Below the pieces are notes generated by a model, which saw only the letters and a program-made list of their open reading frames with translations, did no database searches and had not been told where the DNA came from. A DNA stretch of 64,000 bases from Flavobacterium lipolyticum (GTDB lineage: Bacteria; Bacteroidota; Bacteroidia; Flavobacteriales; Flavobacteriaceae): the NCBI RefSeq assembly GCF_020905335.1, contig NZ_JAJJMN010000002.1:682001-746000 (forward strand). Direction: 5' to 3'. Below are positions 17,781 through 26,974 of the stretch, one piece after another; positions within the stretch are counted from its first letter, which is position 1, and each line of letters opens with the position of its first letter. A program made the translations under genes and the position numbers.

Positions 17781-17972
17781 AAACGATTTTAATTTTTAAT
17801 GCAATTTATAAGTATAGAACTTAAAAAGTATTAAAAATAGTATAAAATTCAGAATTAAGAATGGTTAATTTTTCTAAAAATCTTTTCAATATAATATTAT
17901 CATATTGATTTTCAAAGGGAACCTTTGTTGATTTTTAAGTAAAAAACGCAAAGTTGTTTATGGTTAATTACT

Positions 17973-17980
17973 TATATTTG
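17973..17980 (+). promoter_or_regulatory. -7 element for the HD-domain gene
   Basis: TATATTTG fits TAnnTTTG. A TTG (17954-17956) lies 16 bp upstream where the -33 TTTG is expected. The translation start GTG is at 18003, leaving a short leader. Confidence 0.5.
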
Positions 17981-18002
17981 TTCACCTAAAAATAACCAAA
18001 TA

Positions 18003-19232
18003 GTGACTCATATCAATAAGTTAAAAATATTCAATGATCCCATTTATGGGTTTATCTCCATACCGAACGAACTTATTTACGATTTAATTCAGCACCCTTA
18101 TTTTCAGCGTTTACGCCGTATTTCGCAAATGGGTCTGTCGTATTTGGTTTATCCCGGAGCAAATCATACGCGTTTTCATCATGCCTTAGGCTGTATGCAC
18201 TTAATGCAAAAATCAGTAGATACACTTCGTTTTAAAGGAGTTGCAATTTCGACTGAAGAAGAGAATGCGTTATATATAGCCATTTTACTACACGATATAG
18301 GTCACGGACCTTTTTCGCATGCCATGGAAAAGAGTATCGTAGAAGATGTGCATCATGAGGCCATTTCATTGTTGTTTATGAACAGGCTCAACGAAGAGTT
18401 TGAAGGAAAACTAAGTCTGGCTATTCAGGTTTTTAAAGGCGATTACCACCGAAAATTCATGTTACAACTGATCTCAAGTCAGCTCGACATGGACCGAATG
18501 GATTATTTAAAAAGAGACAGTTTTTATACTGGTGTAGCCGAGGGAAATGTAAATTCTGAGCGTTTGATTCAGATGATGAATGTAGTTGACGGTACTTTGG
18601 TAATTGAAGAAAAAGGAATTTATTCTGTGGAAAAGTTTCTGCTTTCAAGAAGATTGATGTATTGGCAGGCTTATTTGCATAAAACAAGTCTCGTGGCAGA
18701 ATTAATTTTGATGAAGGTACTAAAAAGAGCTAAAGAACTTACTCTAAAAGGCATTATTCTGCCGTGCAGTGAGCCGCTTTTGTATTTCATGAAGAACAGA
18801 GTCACTCTGGAGGATTTTGATGCTGAAAAATTAGACCTATTTTCTCAACTGGATGATTTTGATATTATTAGCGCTTTAAAAGCTTGGCAAAAGCACAATG
18901 ATTTTATACTTTCTACTTTAAGTAAAATGCTTATTAATAGAGATTTACTTAAAATTAAGCTTACCGCAGAAAAAATACCTGTCGAAGAATTACAATCGCT
19001 GAAGGAAGAATTTGCTAACGAACACCATATTACACAATTAGAAGCCGGTTATTTTATTTTTGGTGGAAAAATTAAAAATCAAGCTTATAGCAAAGAAGCT
19101 GAACCCATACGAATTTTGAAAAAAGACAAAACAATTGAAGATGTTGTAGAAGCATCTGACCAATTGAATTTGAGGTCATTATCTAAATTGGTAACAAAAT
19201 ATTACATCTGTTTCCCAAAACAACTTATCTAA
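18003..19232 (+). CDS. HD-domain phosphohydrolase (dGTPase/SAMHD1-like)
   Basis: A 409-residue protein with the metal-binding HD core: HPYFQRLRRISQMG, the His of TRFHHALGCMHL, then LLHDIGHGPFSHAME (HD pair), and a downstream Asp in LDMDRMDYLKRDS. These match the dNTP triphosphohydrolase-like branch that also includes SAMHD1. It may hydrolyse dNTPs or related nucleotides; the activity is not proven. The start is GTG at 18003, preceded by a good promoter element. It sits just upstream of lpxD (39 bp), as is usual in Flavobacteria to my memory. Confidence 0.87.
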   Translation: MTHINKLKIFNDPIYGFISIPNELIYDLIQHPYFQRLRRISQMGLSYLVYPGANHTRFHHALGCMHLMQKSVDTLRFKGVAISTEEENALYIAILLHDIGHGPFSHAMEKSIVEDVHHEAISLLFMNRLNEEFEGKLSLAIQVFKGDYHRKFMLQLISSQLDMDRMDYLKRDSFYTGVAEGNVNSERLIQMMNVVDGTLVIEEKGIYSVEKFLLSRRLMYWQAYLHKTSLVAELILMKVLKRAKELTLKGIILPCSEPLLYFMKNRVTLEDFDAEKLDLFSQLDDFDIISALKAWQKHNDFILSTLSKMLINRDLLKIKLTAEKIPVEELQSLKEEFANEHHITQLEAGYFIFGGKIKNQAYSKEAEPIRILKKDKTIEDVVEASDQLNLRSLSKLVTKYYICFPKQLI

Positions 19233-19258
19233 AATTAACATTTAAAATCTATTTTTTA

Positions 19259-19266
19259 TATTTTTG
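19259..19266 (+). promoter_or_regulatory. -7-like element touching the lpxD start
   Basis: TATTTTTG matches TAnnTTTG but ends only five bases before the ATG at 19272, and no -33 TTTG or Shine-Dalgarno is visible. If used, the lpxD transcript would be almost leaderless. It could be chance in AT-rich DNA. Confidence 0.25.
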
Positions 19267-19271
19267 TCGCA

Positions 19272-20315
19272 ATGAAATTTACAGCAGAACAAATAGCGGG
19301 AATTTTAGAAGGAGAAGTTGTTGGGAATCCCAATGTAGAAGTTTCTCGGTTATCTAAAATAGAAGAAGGTGAGGAGGGATCGCTTACTTTTTTGGCCAAT
19401 CCAAAATATATCAATCATATATATACCACAAAAGCATCTGTAACAATTGTTAATGATAGCTTTATTCCGGAACAGGAAATCACTACAACTTTAATAAAAG
19501 TGGAAGACGCTTATGCTTCTTTCTCTAAACTTCTACAGTTTTACAATCAGGTTAAATTAAACAAAAATGGTATAGAAGCACAGTCTTTTATAACAGAAGG
19601 AACTAAATATGGAGAGAATTTATATTTAGGAAGCTTTAGTTACATTGGACAAAACGTGGTTCTGGGCGACAATGTAAAAATTTATCCGAACAGTTTTATT
19701 GGAGATAATGTTGTTATTGGTGATAATGTGTATATTTTTGCAGGCGCTAAAATTTATTCCGAAACTATAATTGGTAACAATTGCACTATTCATTCCGGAA
19801 CTATTATTGGTGCGGATGGTTTTGGTTTTGTACCAAATGACGAAGGAGTATACAGTAAGGTACCACAAATTGGTAACGTTATTATTGAAGACAATGTTGA
19901 TATTGGTGCTAACACTACCATTGACAGAGCAACTCTTGGTTCAACTATTATCCGACAAGGAGTTAAATTAGACAATCAGATTCAGATTGCGCACAATGTT
20001 GAAATTGGCAAAAATACTGTAATTGCAGCGCAATCAGGTGTGGCCGGTTCAACTAAAATTGGCGAGAACTGTATGATTGGCGGACAAGTAGGTATCGCAG
20101 GACACTTGACTATAGGTAACAATGTCAGATTGCAGGCTCAATCAGGAGTAGCAAGAAATATTAAAGATGATGAAATTCTACAAGGGACACCGTCTCTTGG
20201 TTATACTGATTTTAACAAATCGTATGTTCATTTCAAGAATCTGCCTAAAATAGTTTCCGAAGTAGAAGAATTAAAAAAACAAATAATAAACCCAAAAAAT
20301 GGAAATAATGGTTAA
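19272..20315 (+). CDS. lpxD: UDP-3-O-(3-hydroxyacyl)glucosamine N-acyltransferase
   Basis: A 347-residue enzyme with the LpxD uridine-binding N-terminal domain (about 1-100), then a left-handed parallel beta-helix of hexapeptide repeats ([26 protein letters not shown] ...) and a C-terminal helix. The catalytic His is present in [11 protein letters not shown]. It adds the second acyl chain in lipid A synthesis. It overlaps the start of lpxC/fabZ by 17 bp, which implies translational coupling. Confidence 0.93.
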   Translation: MKFTAEQIAGILEGEVVGNPNVEVSRLSKIEEGEEGSLTFLANPKYINHIYTTKASVTIVNDSFIPEQEITTTLIKVEDAYASFSKLLQFYNQVKLNKNGIEAQSFITEGTKYGENLYLGSFSYIGQNVVLGDNVKIYPNSFIGDNVVIGDNVYIFAGAKIYSETIIGNNCTIHSGTIIGADGFGFVPNDEGVYSKVPQIGNVIIEDNVDIGANTTIDRATLGSTIIRQGVKLDNQIQIAHNVEIGKNTVIAAQSGVAGSTKIGENCMIGGQVGIAGHLTIGNNVRLQAQSGVARNIKDDEILQGTPSLGYTDFNKSYVHFKNLPKIVSEVEELKKQIINPKNGNNG

Positions 20316-21696
20316 ACAGAAGACCATCAAAAATGAAATTTCACTAACAGGCGTTGGATTACACACTGGGAAAGAAGTTACAATGACTTTTAAACCAGCT
20401 CCAATAAATAATGGTTTCACTTTTGTAAGAGTAGATTTGCAAGGTCAGCCGGTCATTGAGGCTGATGCTAACTATGTTGTTAATACGCAAAGAGGTACTA
20501 ATTTAGAAAAACTTGGCGTAAAAATTCAAACTCCTGAACATGTTTTGGCGGCATTAGTTGGATGTGATCTTGACAATGTTATTATAGAATTAGATGCTTC
20601 AGAACTTCCTATCATGGATGGTTCTTCAAAATATTTTGTGGAAGCAATTGAAAAAGCTGAAATAGAAGAGCAAGACGCTAAACGTAACGTTTATGTAGTA
20701 AAAGAAGTAATATCATTTACAGACGAAACGACCGGAAGCGAGATCTTGGTTATGCCTAGCGACGATTATCAGGTGACTACAATGGTAGATTTTGGGACTA
20801 AAGTTTTAGGGACCCAGAATGCTACTATGAAAAGTATAGCTGATTTTAAAAATGAAATTGCAAGTTCAAGAACTTTTAGTTTCTTACACGAATTAGAGTC
20901 ATTACTAGAGCACGGTTTAATTAAAGGTGGTGATTTAAATAATGCAATCGTATATGTAGACAAAGAAATTTCGGAATCTACTATGGCGAATTTAAAGAAA
21001 GCTTTCGGGAAAGATGAAATTTCGGTAAAACCAAATGGTGTTCTTGATAATCTTACTTTACACTATCCAAACGAAGCAGCAAGACATAAGCTTCTTGATG
21101 TAATTGGAGATTTATCTCTTATCGGAGTTCGTATACAAGGAAAAATTATCGCCAACAAACCAGGGCATTTTGTAAATACACAGTTTGCTAAAAAGTTAGC
21201 TAAAATTATCAAGATTGAGCAAAGAAATCATGTACCTGTTTATGATTTAAATCAGGAACCTTTGATGGATATTCATAAAATCATGGCGATGCTTCCTCAC
21301 AGACCTCCATTCTTGTTGATTGACAGAATTATCGAGATGTCTGATCGTCACGTGGTTGGTTTGAAGAATGTAACCATGAACGAAAATTTCTTTGTTGGAC
21401 ATTTCCCAGAAGCACCGGTTATGCCGGGGGTATTAATTGTGGAAGCAATGGCACAAACGGGTGGAATTTTGGTTTTAAGCACAGTTCCGGATCCCGAAAA
21501 TTATTTGACTTACTTTATGAAAATTGATAATGTCAAATTCAAACACAAAGTATTGCCAGGTGATACCTTAATTTTCAAATGCGAATTGATTTCTCCAATC
21601 AGAAGAGGGATCTGTCATATGCAGGCAAATGCTTACGCAAATGGGAAATTAGTGACCGAGGCAGAATTAATGGCTCAAATTGCGAGAAAACAATAA
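20299..21696 (+). CDS. lpxC/fabZ: Fused LpxC deacetylase / FabZ dehydratase
   Basis: A 465-residue fusion. The LpxC part (about 1-310) begins [20 protein letters not shown] and has the zinc and catalytic residues in TPEHVLAAL and [10 protein letters not shown]. The FabZ part (about 320-465) has [13 protein letters not shown] and [20 protein letters not shown] with the catalytic His and Glu. LpxC commits UDP-acyl-GlcNAc to lipid A; FabZ dehydrates 3-hydroxyacyl-ACP, competing for the same hydroxyacyl pool. The fusion is a Bacteroidota hallmark. The start may be 20299 or the ATG at 20308; both lie inside lpxD. Confidence 0.93.
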   Translation: MEIMVKQKTIKNEISLTGVGLHTGKEVTMTFKPAPINNGFTFVRVDLQGQPVIEADANYVVNTQRGTNLEKLGVKIQTPEHVLAALVGCDLDNVIIELDASELPIMDGSSKYFVEAIEKAEIEEQDAKRNVYVVKEVISFTDETTGSEILVMPSDDYQVTTMVDFGTKVLGTQNATMKSIADFKNEIASSRTFSFLHELESLLEHGLIKGGDLNNAIVYVDKEISESTMANLKKAFGKDEISVKPNGVLDNLTLHYPNEAARHKLLDVIGDLSLIGVRIQGKIIANKPGHFVNTQFAKKLAKIIKIEQRNHVPVYDLNQEPLMDIHKIMAMLPHRPPFLLIDRIIEMSDRHVVGLKNVTMNENFFVGHFPEAPVMPGVLIVEAMAQTGGILVLSTVPDPENYLTYFMKIDNVKFKHKVLPGDTLIFKCELISPIRRGICHMQANAYANGKLVTEAELMAQIARKQ

Positions 21697-21769
21697 TAAT
21701 TAATCAATTTTATTGTTTAGGTTTGTTGCCCAAATTAGACTATTTTAATTTAAAATATAAAAAATACAT

Positions 21770-22555
21770 ATGAATCAACCATTAGCATATGTTCATCCTG
21801 GCGCTAAAATCGCTAAAAATGTTGTAATTGAACCTTTTACAACAATTCACAATAATGTTATTATTGGTGATGGTACTTGGATTGGTTCAAATGTGACGAT
21901 CATGGAAGGTGCCCGCATTGGTAAAAATTGCAATATTTTTCCGGGAGCGGTTATTTCTGCGGTACCACAAGATTTGAAGTTCGGCGGAGAAGATTCTCTA
22001 GCTATTATTGGAGATAACTGTACAATTAGAGAATGTGTTACGATCAACAGAGGTACAGTGGCCTCCGGACAAACTATTCTTGGAAACAATTGTTTAGTTA
22101 TGGCTTACGCTCACATTGCACACGATTGCGAAATTGGCAATAATGCCATCATTGTAAACGGTGTTGCACTTGCAGGTCACGTAGTTGTTGGAAACCACGC
22201 TGTAATTGGTGGTTTAGCAGCGATTCATCAGTTTATTCATATCGGAGATCATGCTATGATTTCGGGTGGATCATTGGTTAGAAAAGACGTTCCTCCTTAT
22301 ACAAAAGCAGCAAAAGAACCTTTGTCGTATGTAGGGATTAATTCAGTAGGTTTAAGAAGAAGAGGTTTCAGTACTGAGAAAATCAGAGAAATTCAGGAAA
22401 TCTATAGAATTTTATACCAAAAGAATTACAACACGACGCAGGCTTTAAGTATTATTGAAGCTGAAATGGAAGCAACTCCTGAAAGAGATGAAATTCTGGA
22501 TTTTATCCGAAATTCATCTAGAGGAATCATGAAAGGATATTCCGGAAACTATTAA
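21770..22555 (+). CDS. lpxA: UDP-N-acetylglucosamine O-acyltransferase
   Basis: A 261-residue protein made of hexapeptide repeats (left-handed beta-helix, about 1-190) with a helical C-terminus. The catalytic His lies in NCLVMAYAHIAHDCEIG. The motif GGLAAIHQFIHIGDHAMISGGS and the RRRGFSTEKI segment are typical LpxA. It makes the first O-acylation of UDP-GlcNAc in lipid A synthesis. It follows lpxC/fabZ by 73 bp; length is the family norm. Confidence 0.94.
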   Translation: MNQPLAYVHPGAKIAKNVVIEPFTTIHNNVIIGDGTWIGSNVTIMEGARIGKNCNIFPGAVISAVPQDLKFGGEDSLAIIGDNCTIRECVTINRGTVASGQTILGNNCLVMAYAHIAHDCEIGNNAIIVNGVALAGHVVVGNHAVIGGLAAIHQFIHIGDHAMISGGSLVRKDVPPYTKAAKEPLSYVGINSVGLRRRGFSTEKIREIQEIYRILYQKNYNTTQALSIIEAEMEATPERDEILDFIRNSSRGIMKGYSGNY

Positions 22556-22556
22556 T

Positions 22557-22690
22557 TTTAGAGTTTAGATTTCTGATTTTAGATTTCTAAGTTGAAAAAA
22601 TTGAAAATTGAAAATTAAAAATATTAATATAAAAATGAAGATTTATTCTATAGCTGGAATCTAAAATCTACATTCTAAAATCAAAAATAA
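22557..22690. repeat. 7-bp-period repeat with complementary arms between lpxA and efp
   Basis: Left units tttagag, tttagat, ttctgat, tttagat run 22557-22591; right units aatctaa, aatctac, attctaa, aatcaaa run 22658-22685 and are the complement. The right arm ends next to the efp start. Same words occur in the his spacers at 55628 and 57416. Confidence 0.7.
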
Positions 22691-22694
22691 AAAA

Positions 22695-23261
22695 ATGGCA
22701 TCTACATCAGATATTAGAAACGGATTGTGTATTAAATTCAACCACGATATTTTTAAAATTGTTGAATTTCTTCACGTAAAACCTGGAAAAGGACCTGCTT
22801 TCGTAAGAACAAAATTAAGAAGTTTAACATCAGGGAAAGTATTGGATAATACATTTTCTGCTGGACATAAAATTGATGTTATTCGTGTAGAAACGCATAA
22901 CTACCAGTTTTTATATGCTGAAGGTGATGAGTTTCATTTTATGAACACAGAATCTTTCGAGCAAATCTCTCTAAATAAAAACATTTTAGATGCTCCGGGA
23001 TTATTGAAAGAAGGAACAAGTGTAATGGTTCAGGTAAATACTGAAACTGACTTGCCTTTATCAGTAGATATGCCATCTTCTGTAATTCTTGAAGTTACTT
23101 ATGCTGAGCCGGGAGTAAAAGGAAATACAGCTACAAATGCTACAAAAAACGCGACAGTAGAAACTGGAGCGTCTGTAAACGTTCCTTTGTTCATCAACGA
23201 AGGTGATAAAATTAAAATTGATACAGCTTCAGGTTCTTACATGGAGCGTGTAAAGGAGTAG
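22695..23261 (+). CDS. efp: Elongation factor P
   Basis: A 188-residue protein with the three-domain EF-P layout: KOW-like N-terminal domain with HVKPGKGPAFVRTKLR, in which the Lys of the PGKGPA loop is the modification site; a middle OB domain (FHFMNTESFEQI); and a C-terminal OB domain ending GASVNVPLFINEGDKIKIDT. It relieves ribosome stalling at proline runs. Length and all signatures are normal. It sits inside the lipid A cluster between lpxA and the second LpxD-like gene. Confidence 0.96.
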   Translation: MASTSDIRNGLCIKFNHDIFKIVEFLHVKPGKGPAFVRTKLRSLTSGKVLDNTFSAGHKIDVIRVETHNYQFLYAEGDEFHFMNTESFEQISLNKNILDAPGLLKEGTSVMVQVNTETDLPLSVDMPSSVILEVTYAEPGVKGNTATNATKNATVETGASVNVPLFINEGDKIKIDTASGSYMERVKE

Positions 23262-23270
23262 TTTTTATGA

Positions 23271-23347
23271 GTTTTCAGTTTTCAGTCGCAGTTATCAGTT
23301 TGTTAATGCAGATTGAAAACTGAGACTGAAAACTGAGACTGAAAACT
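23271..23347. repeat. Imperfect inverted repeat between efp and the LpxD-like gene
   Basis: Left arm starts gttttcagttttcag at 23271; right arm (23311-23346) repeats ctgagactgaaaa with a 13-bp step and is its imperfect complement. The right arm ends 11 bp before the next start codon. Confidence 0.65.
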
Positions 23348-23357
23348 AAATAAATAT

Positions 23358-24287
23358 ATGAAATTTCCAAAGAGTCATTCTTTACAAGAAATTGCAAATT
23401 TGCTTGACTGCGAATTTATTGGTGACCAAAACTTTCCTGTTTTAGGCATGAACGAGATACATGTCGTTGAAGCCGGAGATATTGTTTTTGTTGACCATCC
23501 TAAATATTATGACAAAGCTTTACAATCGGCGGCTACTATAGTTTTGATTAACAAAAAAGTAGATTGTCCTGAAGGTAAAGCCCTTCTAATTTCTGATGAT
23601 CCTTTCAGAGATTTTAATATCTTAACCAAACACTTCAGACCATTTCAAGGCACCAATGTGTCGATTGCACTCTCTGCAACTATCGGAGAAGGTACTGTAA
23701 TTCAGCCCAACTGTTTTATCGGAAACAATGTTACCATTGGTAAAAACTGTCTGATTCACCCCAATGTCACTATTTACGATCATACCGTAATTGGCGACAA
23801 CGTAATGATTCATGCCGGAACTATTTTAGGAGCCGATGCTTTTTATTACAAAAAACGTCCTGAGGGGTTCGATCAGTTAATTTCCGGAGGAAGAGTAGTT
23901 ATCGAAGACAATGTCGGCATAGGAGCGCTGTGTACAATTGACAAAGGTGTTACTGGTGATACCACTATTGGTGAAGGTACAAAATTGGACAATCAGGTAC
24001 ATGTTGGACATGATACTGTAATTGGTAAAAAATGTTTAATTGCTTCACAAACTGGTATTGCCGGATGTGTAATAATTGAAGATGAAGTTACCATTTGGGG
24101 ACAGGTAGGAACAACCAGTGGCATTACAATAGGAGCAAAGGCTGTTATTATGGGACAAACAGGAGTTACCAAATCAGTTGAAGGAGGAAAGTCTTATTTC
24201 GGAACCCCAATCGAAGAATCGAGAGAAAAGTTAAAACAAATGGCCAATATCAAAAAGATTCCTGAAATTCTAAATAAATTGAAGTAA
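23358..24287 (+). CDS. Second LpxD-like N-acyltransferase
   Basis: A 309-residue LpxD homologue, about 40 residues shorter than the lpxD gene 4 kb upstream. It keeps the N-terminal domain ([16 protein letters not shown]), hexapeptide repeats and the catalytic His ([12 protein letters not shown]). The C-terminal helix is short. It may acylate another UDP-sugar or use another acyl chain; annotated generally as UDP-3-O-(3-hydroxymyristoyl)glucosamine N-acyltransferase. Next gene starts 2 bp after its stop, so they are probably one operon. Confidence 0.82.
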   Translation: MKFPKSHSLQEIANLLDCEFIGDQNFPVLGMNEIHVVEAGDIVFVDHPKYYDKALQSAATIVLINKKVDCPEGKALLISDDPFRDFNILTKHFRPFQGTNVSIALSATIGEGTVIQPNCFIGNNVTIGKNCLIHPNVTIYDHTVIGDNVMIHAGTILGADAFYYKKRPEGFDQLISGGRVVIEDNVGIGALCTIDKGVTGDTTIGEGTKLDNQVHVGHDTVIGKKCLIASQTGIAGCVIIEDEVTIWGQVGTTSGITIGAKAVIMGQTGVTKSVEGGKSYFGTPIEESREKLKQMANIKKIPEILNKLK

Positions 24288-24289
24288 TT

Positions 24290-24652
24290 ATGTCTATAAA
24301 AGAATTTGTTCAAAAATTTTACAAGTCAGATGCCTTAATTGATAGCGAAATCATGAAAGCTTACTTACATCCCGAAGTAAAGTTAGACTGGAACAGCACT
24401 AAAGGACTAATCGAAATGGATTACGATTCTATGATGGCTATGGCAAATGAGCTTAGTCGAGCTTATGTTCGTTCGAAGGTTAGAATTAGCCATATCATTG
24501 CCGAAGAAGACTTAGTTTCAATACGATATTCTCACTTTGTAAAAACGATTGAGAACCCTAGAGAAGAGATGTTATTAGCTCATTTTGCCACAATTTGGCA
24601 AATAAAAGATGATAAATTATATCGCGGTTATCAAATGAGTCAATTTTCTTAA
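24290..24652 (+). CDS. NTF2-like (SnoaL-type) protein
   Basis: A 120-residue protein of the cone-shaped NTF2 superfamily: an N-terminal helix FVQKFYKSDALIDSEIMKAYLHPEVKLDWNS followed by curved beta strands such as VSIRYSHFVKTIE and ATIWQIKDDKLYRGYQMSQ. The pocket could bind a small ligand or the domain may form dimers. No catalytic residues can be assigned. It starts 2 bp after the LpxD-like gene and is likely cotranscribed with it. Confidence 0.72.
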   Translation: MSIKEFVQKFYKSDALIDSEIMKAYLHPEVKLDWNSTKGLIEMDYDSMMAMANELSRAYVRSKVRISHIIAEEDLVSIRYSHFVKTIENPREEMLLAHFATIWQIKDDKLYRGYQMSQFS

Positions 24653-24693
24653 TTTTTTTAAAGACAAAAAGGTTAAAATACGTTACAAAACCT

Positions 24694-24701
24694 TACTTTT
24701 G
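24694..24701 (+). promoter_or_regulatory. -7 promoter element for sucD
   Basis: TACTTTTG matches TAnnTTTG and lies 36 bp upstream of the sucD start. The -33 box is not clear. It suggests sucD has its own promoter apart from the lipid A genes. Confidence 0.5.
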
Positions 24702-24736
24702 CATCACAATTTTAAAAACTACATAAAATATATATC

Positions 24737-25609
24737 ATGAGTGTTTTAGTTAATAAAGATTCCAAAATAATTGTTCAAGGATTTACAGGTAGCGAAGGAA
24801 CTTTCCACGCTTCTCAAATGATTGAGTACGGTACAAATGTTGTTGGTGGTGTAACTCCGGGTAAAGGAGGAACAAGCCATTTAGACCGTCCGGTTTTTAA
24901 CACAGTAAAAGATGCTGTAGAACAAGCCGGAGCGGATACATCTATCATTTTTGTTCCGCCAGCTTTTGCTGCTGATGCAATTATGGAAGCTGCTGACGCT
25001 GGAATTAAAGTAATTATTGCTATTACTGAAGGAATTCCTGTAGCAGATATGATTAAAGCTAACAACTATGTTAAAGAAAGAAATTCAAGATTAATCGGAC
25101 CAAACTGTCCTGGTGTAATTACTCCGGGTGAAGCTAAAGTTGGTATTATGCCAGGTTTTGTTTTCAAAAAAGGAACAGTTGGTATCGTTTCTAAATCAGG
25201 AACTTTAACTTACGAAGCTGCTGATCAGGTTGTAAAACAAGGTTTAGGAATTACTACTGCTATTGGTATTGGTGGAGATCCAATTATTGGAACTACAACT
25301 AAAGAAGCAGTTGAATTATTAATGAACGACCCAGAAACTGAAATCATCATTATGATTGGTGAAATTGGAGGTCAATTAGAAGCTGATGCTGCTAAATGGG
25401 TAAGAGCTGATGGTAACCGTAAACCAGTTGTTGGTTTTATTGCGGGAGAAACTGCTCCAGCAGGTAGAACAATGGGTCACGCAGGTGCTATTGTTGGTGG
25501 TTCTGATGATACTGCTGCTGCTAAAAAACAAATCATGAGAGACAACGGAATTCACGTTGTTGATTCGCCAGCTGAAATTGGTAAAAAAGTAAAAGAAGTA
25601 CTTGGATAA
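24737..25609 (+). CDS. sucD: Succinyl-CoA synthetase alpha subunit
   Basis: A 290-residue protein with CoA-binding Rossmann motif [12 protein letters not shown] at the N-terminus, [24 protein letters not shown] and the phospho-His loop GHAGAIVGG. It forms succinyl-CoA synthetase with SucC, making ATP or GTP in the TCA cycle. sucC is not in the window. Length is normal. Codon use is biased as expected of a highly expressed gene. A strong terminator follows. Confidence 0.96.
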   Translation: MSVLVNKDSKIIVQGFTGSEGTFHASQMIEYGTNVVGGVTPGKGGTSHLDRPVFNTVKDAVEQAGADTSIIFVPPAFAADAIMEAADAGIKVIIAITEGIPVADMIKANNYVKERNSRLIGPNCPGVITPGEAKVGIMPGFVFKKGTVGIVSKSGTLTYEAADQVVKQGLGITTAIGIGGDPIIGTTTKEAVELLMNDPETEIIIMIGEIGGQLEADAAKWVRADGNRKPVVGFIAGETAPAGRTMGHAGAIVGGSDDTAAAKKQIMRDNGIHVVDSPAEIGKKVKEVLG

Positions 25610-25636
25610 TTCCGGGTATTTAAAATAATAAATTCC

Positions 25637-25669
25637 AAAAAAGTCTCAATATTCTGTTGAGACTTTTTT
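25637..25669. terminator. Terminator after sucD
   Basis: Perfect 13-bp stem (25637-25649 with 25657-25669; core agtctcaa), 7-nt loop, T-run on the right and A-run on the left. Confidence 0.88.
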
Positions 25670-25702
25670 ACATTTAAAGTCCTGAGGGATAAATCAAAAA
25701 AA

Positions 25703-25735
25703 CTTAGTATCTAAGTATCTCAGCATCTTAGAAAC
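25703..25735. repeat. 7-bp-period repeat before the next gene
   Basis: Units such as cttagta, tctaagt and atctcag repeat with a 7-bp step and are partly self-complementary, ending 15 bp before the start of the following gene. Confidence 0.45.
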
Positions 25736-25749
25736 TTAAAAATAAAAAT

Positions 25750-26178
25750 ATGTACAAAGAATTAGAAAAATTTAAAGTAAACAGCAGCTTTACTTTTACA
25801 ATTGAAGACAGTTTAGAACAAGTTTGTAACGCTCCTGAAGGAGGTGCTGGTGTTTTTGTAGTTTATGCAGTTGAAGGAAATACAAAAGAATTGATCATGG
25901 TAGGATCTACCGGAACTGTTCAGAATGATGGTACTTTGAAAAGCAAAAACGGCGGATTGTACGATAAAATTGTAAACGGGCATCAATTTGCCAAAACAGG
26001 AAGAAAATACTCTTGGCCGGCTCAAATGAAATTAGAAAATATTACTGCTCTTGAAGTAGTTTGGTTCGAAACTTTCAATGCAGATTCAAAAGGAATTCCA
26101 ACTACAGTAGAAGGACAGGTTTTGCAAAATTTCTTAGATGAAAATGCAAAATTGCCAAGATGGAATGTAGCTTTCTAG
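25750..26178 (+). CDS. Conserved hypothetical protein, possibly GIY-YIG-like
   Basis: A 142-residue soluble protein. The segment VFVVYAVEGNTKELIMVGS followed by TG, then a helix GGLYDKIVNGHQF and a late Glu in PTTVEGQVLQNFLDE faintly recall the GIY-YIG nuclease order (strand, strand, GxT, Arg/His helix, Glu). However the canonical GIY and YIG tripeptides are absent, so I do not call it a nuclease. It stands alone between two terminators. Function unknown. Confidence 0.5.
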   Translation: MYKELEKFKVNSSFTFTIEDSLEQVCNAPEGGAGVFVVYAVEGNTKELIMVGSTGTVQNDGTLKSKNGGLYDKIVNGHQFAKTGRKYSWPAQMKLENITALEVVWFETFNADSKGIPTTVEGQVLQNFLDENAKLPRWNVAF

Positions 26179-26203
26179 AAGAAACTTCAATATAAAATTG
26201 TCG

Positions 26204-26240
26204 AAAGCCTTGCTAAATATTTTAGTGAGGCTTTTTTTAA
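26204..26240 (+). terminator. Terminator after the GIY-YIG-like gene
   Basis: Arms 26204-26217 and 26221-26234 (aaagcc.../...ggcttt, two imperfect pairs, 3-nt loop) followed by a T-run. Confidence 0.75.
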
Positions 26241-26294
26241 TAAATTCGTTGCAAGAAGAACATTTGGATTTCTTGCAAACCTTTTTGATTAGTT

Positions 26295-26506
26295 GGGCTG
26301 TAAGCCCTAAAGCACAAACATAGTGCAACGCACTATGACTAAATCAATGGAGCACATTGCCCTGAAGGGGCAAGAGCATGCTTAGGCCATAATTATAAAT
26401 GCGTTTTTGTTTGAGATTCGGCTTTCGCCCTTTCAGGGCTTGAAAAAAAATGTTTTACCATGCAATAGTGCTTTGCACTATTCTATTGCTATGGCTCTTT
26501 CAGAGC
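26295..26506. repeat. Block of six REP-like mini-hairpins
   Basis: Short perfect stems, mostly with 3-nt loops: gggct-gta-agccc (26295-26307), catagtgc-aac-gcactatg (26319-26337), ttgccc-tgaag-gggcaa (26357-26373), gccct-ttc-agggc (26427-26439), aatagtgc-ttt-gcactatt (26464-26482) and gctct-ttc-agagc (26494-26506). The loops of the last three are complementary in type to the first three, so the block reads as two triplets in opposite orientation. It fills the spacer between the small conserved gene and the broken regulator. Confidence 0.75.
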
Positions 26507-26553
26507 AAGTCTTTAAAACTATGCTTGTGTACTCAATATAGGTTTATAAATGA

Positions 26554-26974
26554 TTATTTGCTGATAAATTTTTCAAACCTTGACATCATTTCATCTTTCT
26601 CTTTCAACATACGCTCGTATAACGCCATTTTTTCGTCATATAATTGAACAATTTTATCAATAGCATTGAAAGAGGGTTGATAGCTAAATCCAGAAGCGTC
26701 AGCATTATCTTTAAAATCTTGGAATGAATAAGTATTTGCTATAACATTTATTGCTTGTTCTTCATCAAAGTTCTGAAAAGCTTCAACAGGAATCTTTAGT
26801 AGTGCAGAAATTTGTTTCAACAAACTATCTTCAATCACTTCTTTCTGCTCCAGCATAGAGATTTTCTTCTGATTCCATTCTTCTCCCAGATCATACACTA
26901 ATGCTTCCTACTTTATGTTAAGCATTTCTCTAAAAAAGTTTTACGTTTCTTCCCTGATGTATTTTCTGTTCCAT
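26554..26974 (-). pseudogene. Broken XRE/HTH-type transcriptional regulator
   Basis: Read from ATG 26974 the minus strand gives MEQKIHQGRNVKLF and then stops. With one T removed from a six-T run (A-run at 26932-26937 on the plus strand), the frame continues REMLNIK, a TAG (26908-26910), then EALVYDLGEEWNQKKISML and onwards to 26554. The joined product is a 139-residue helix-turn-helix protein of a type common in Bacteroidota, with TAG where the family would have Gln (CAG). Two lesions, a +1 frameshift and an amber codon, disable the DNA-binding half. The intact-looking 114-codon frame is only the C-terminal part. Confidence 0.78.

Noticed and set aside
25750..26178. GIY-YIG endonuclease
   Set aside because: The general order of elements is suggestive, but the key tripeptides and catalytic Arg cannot be placed; kept as hypothetical.
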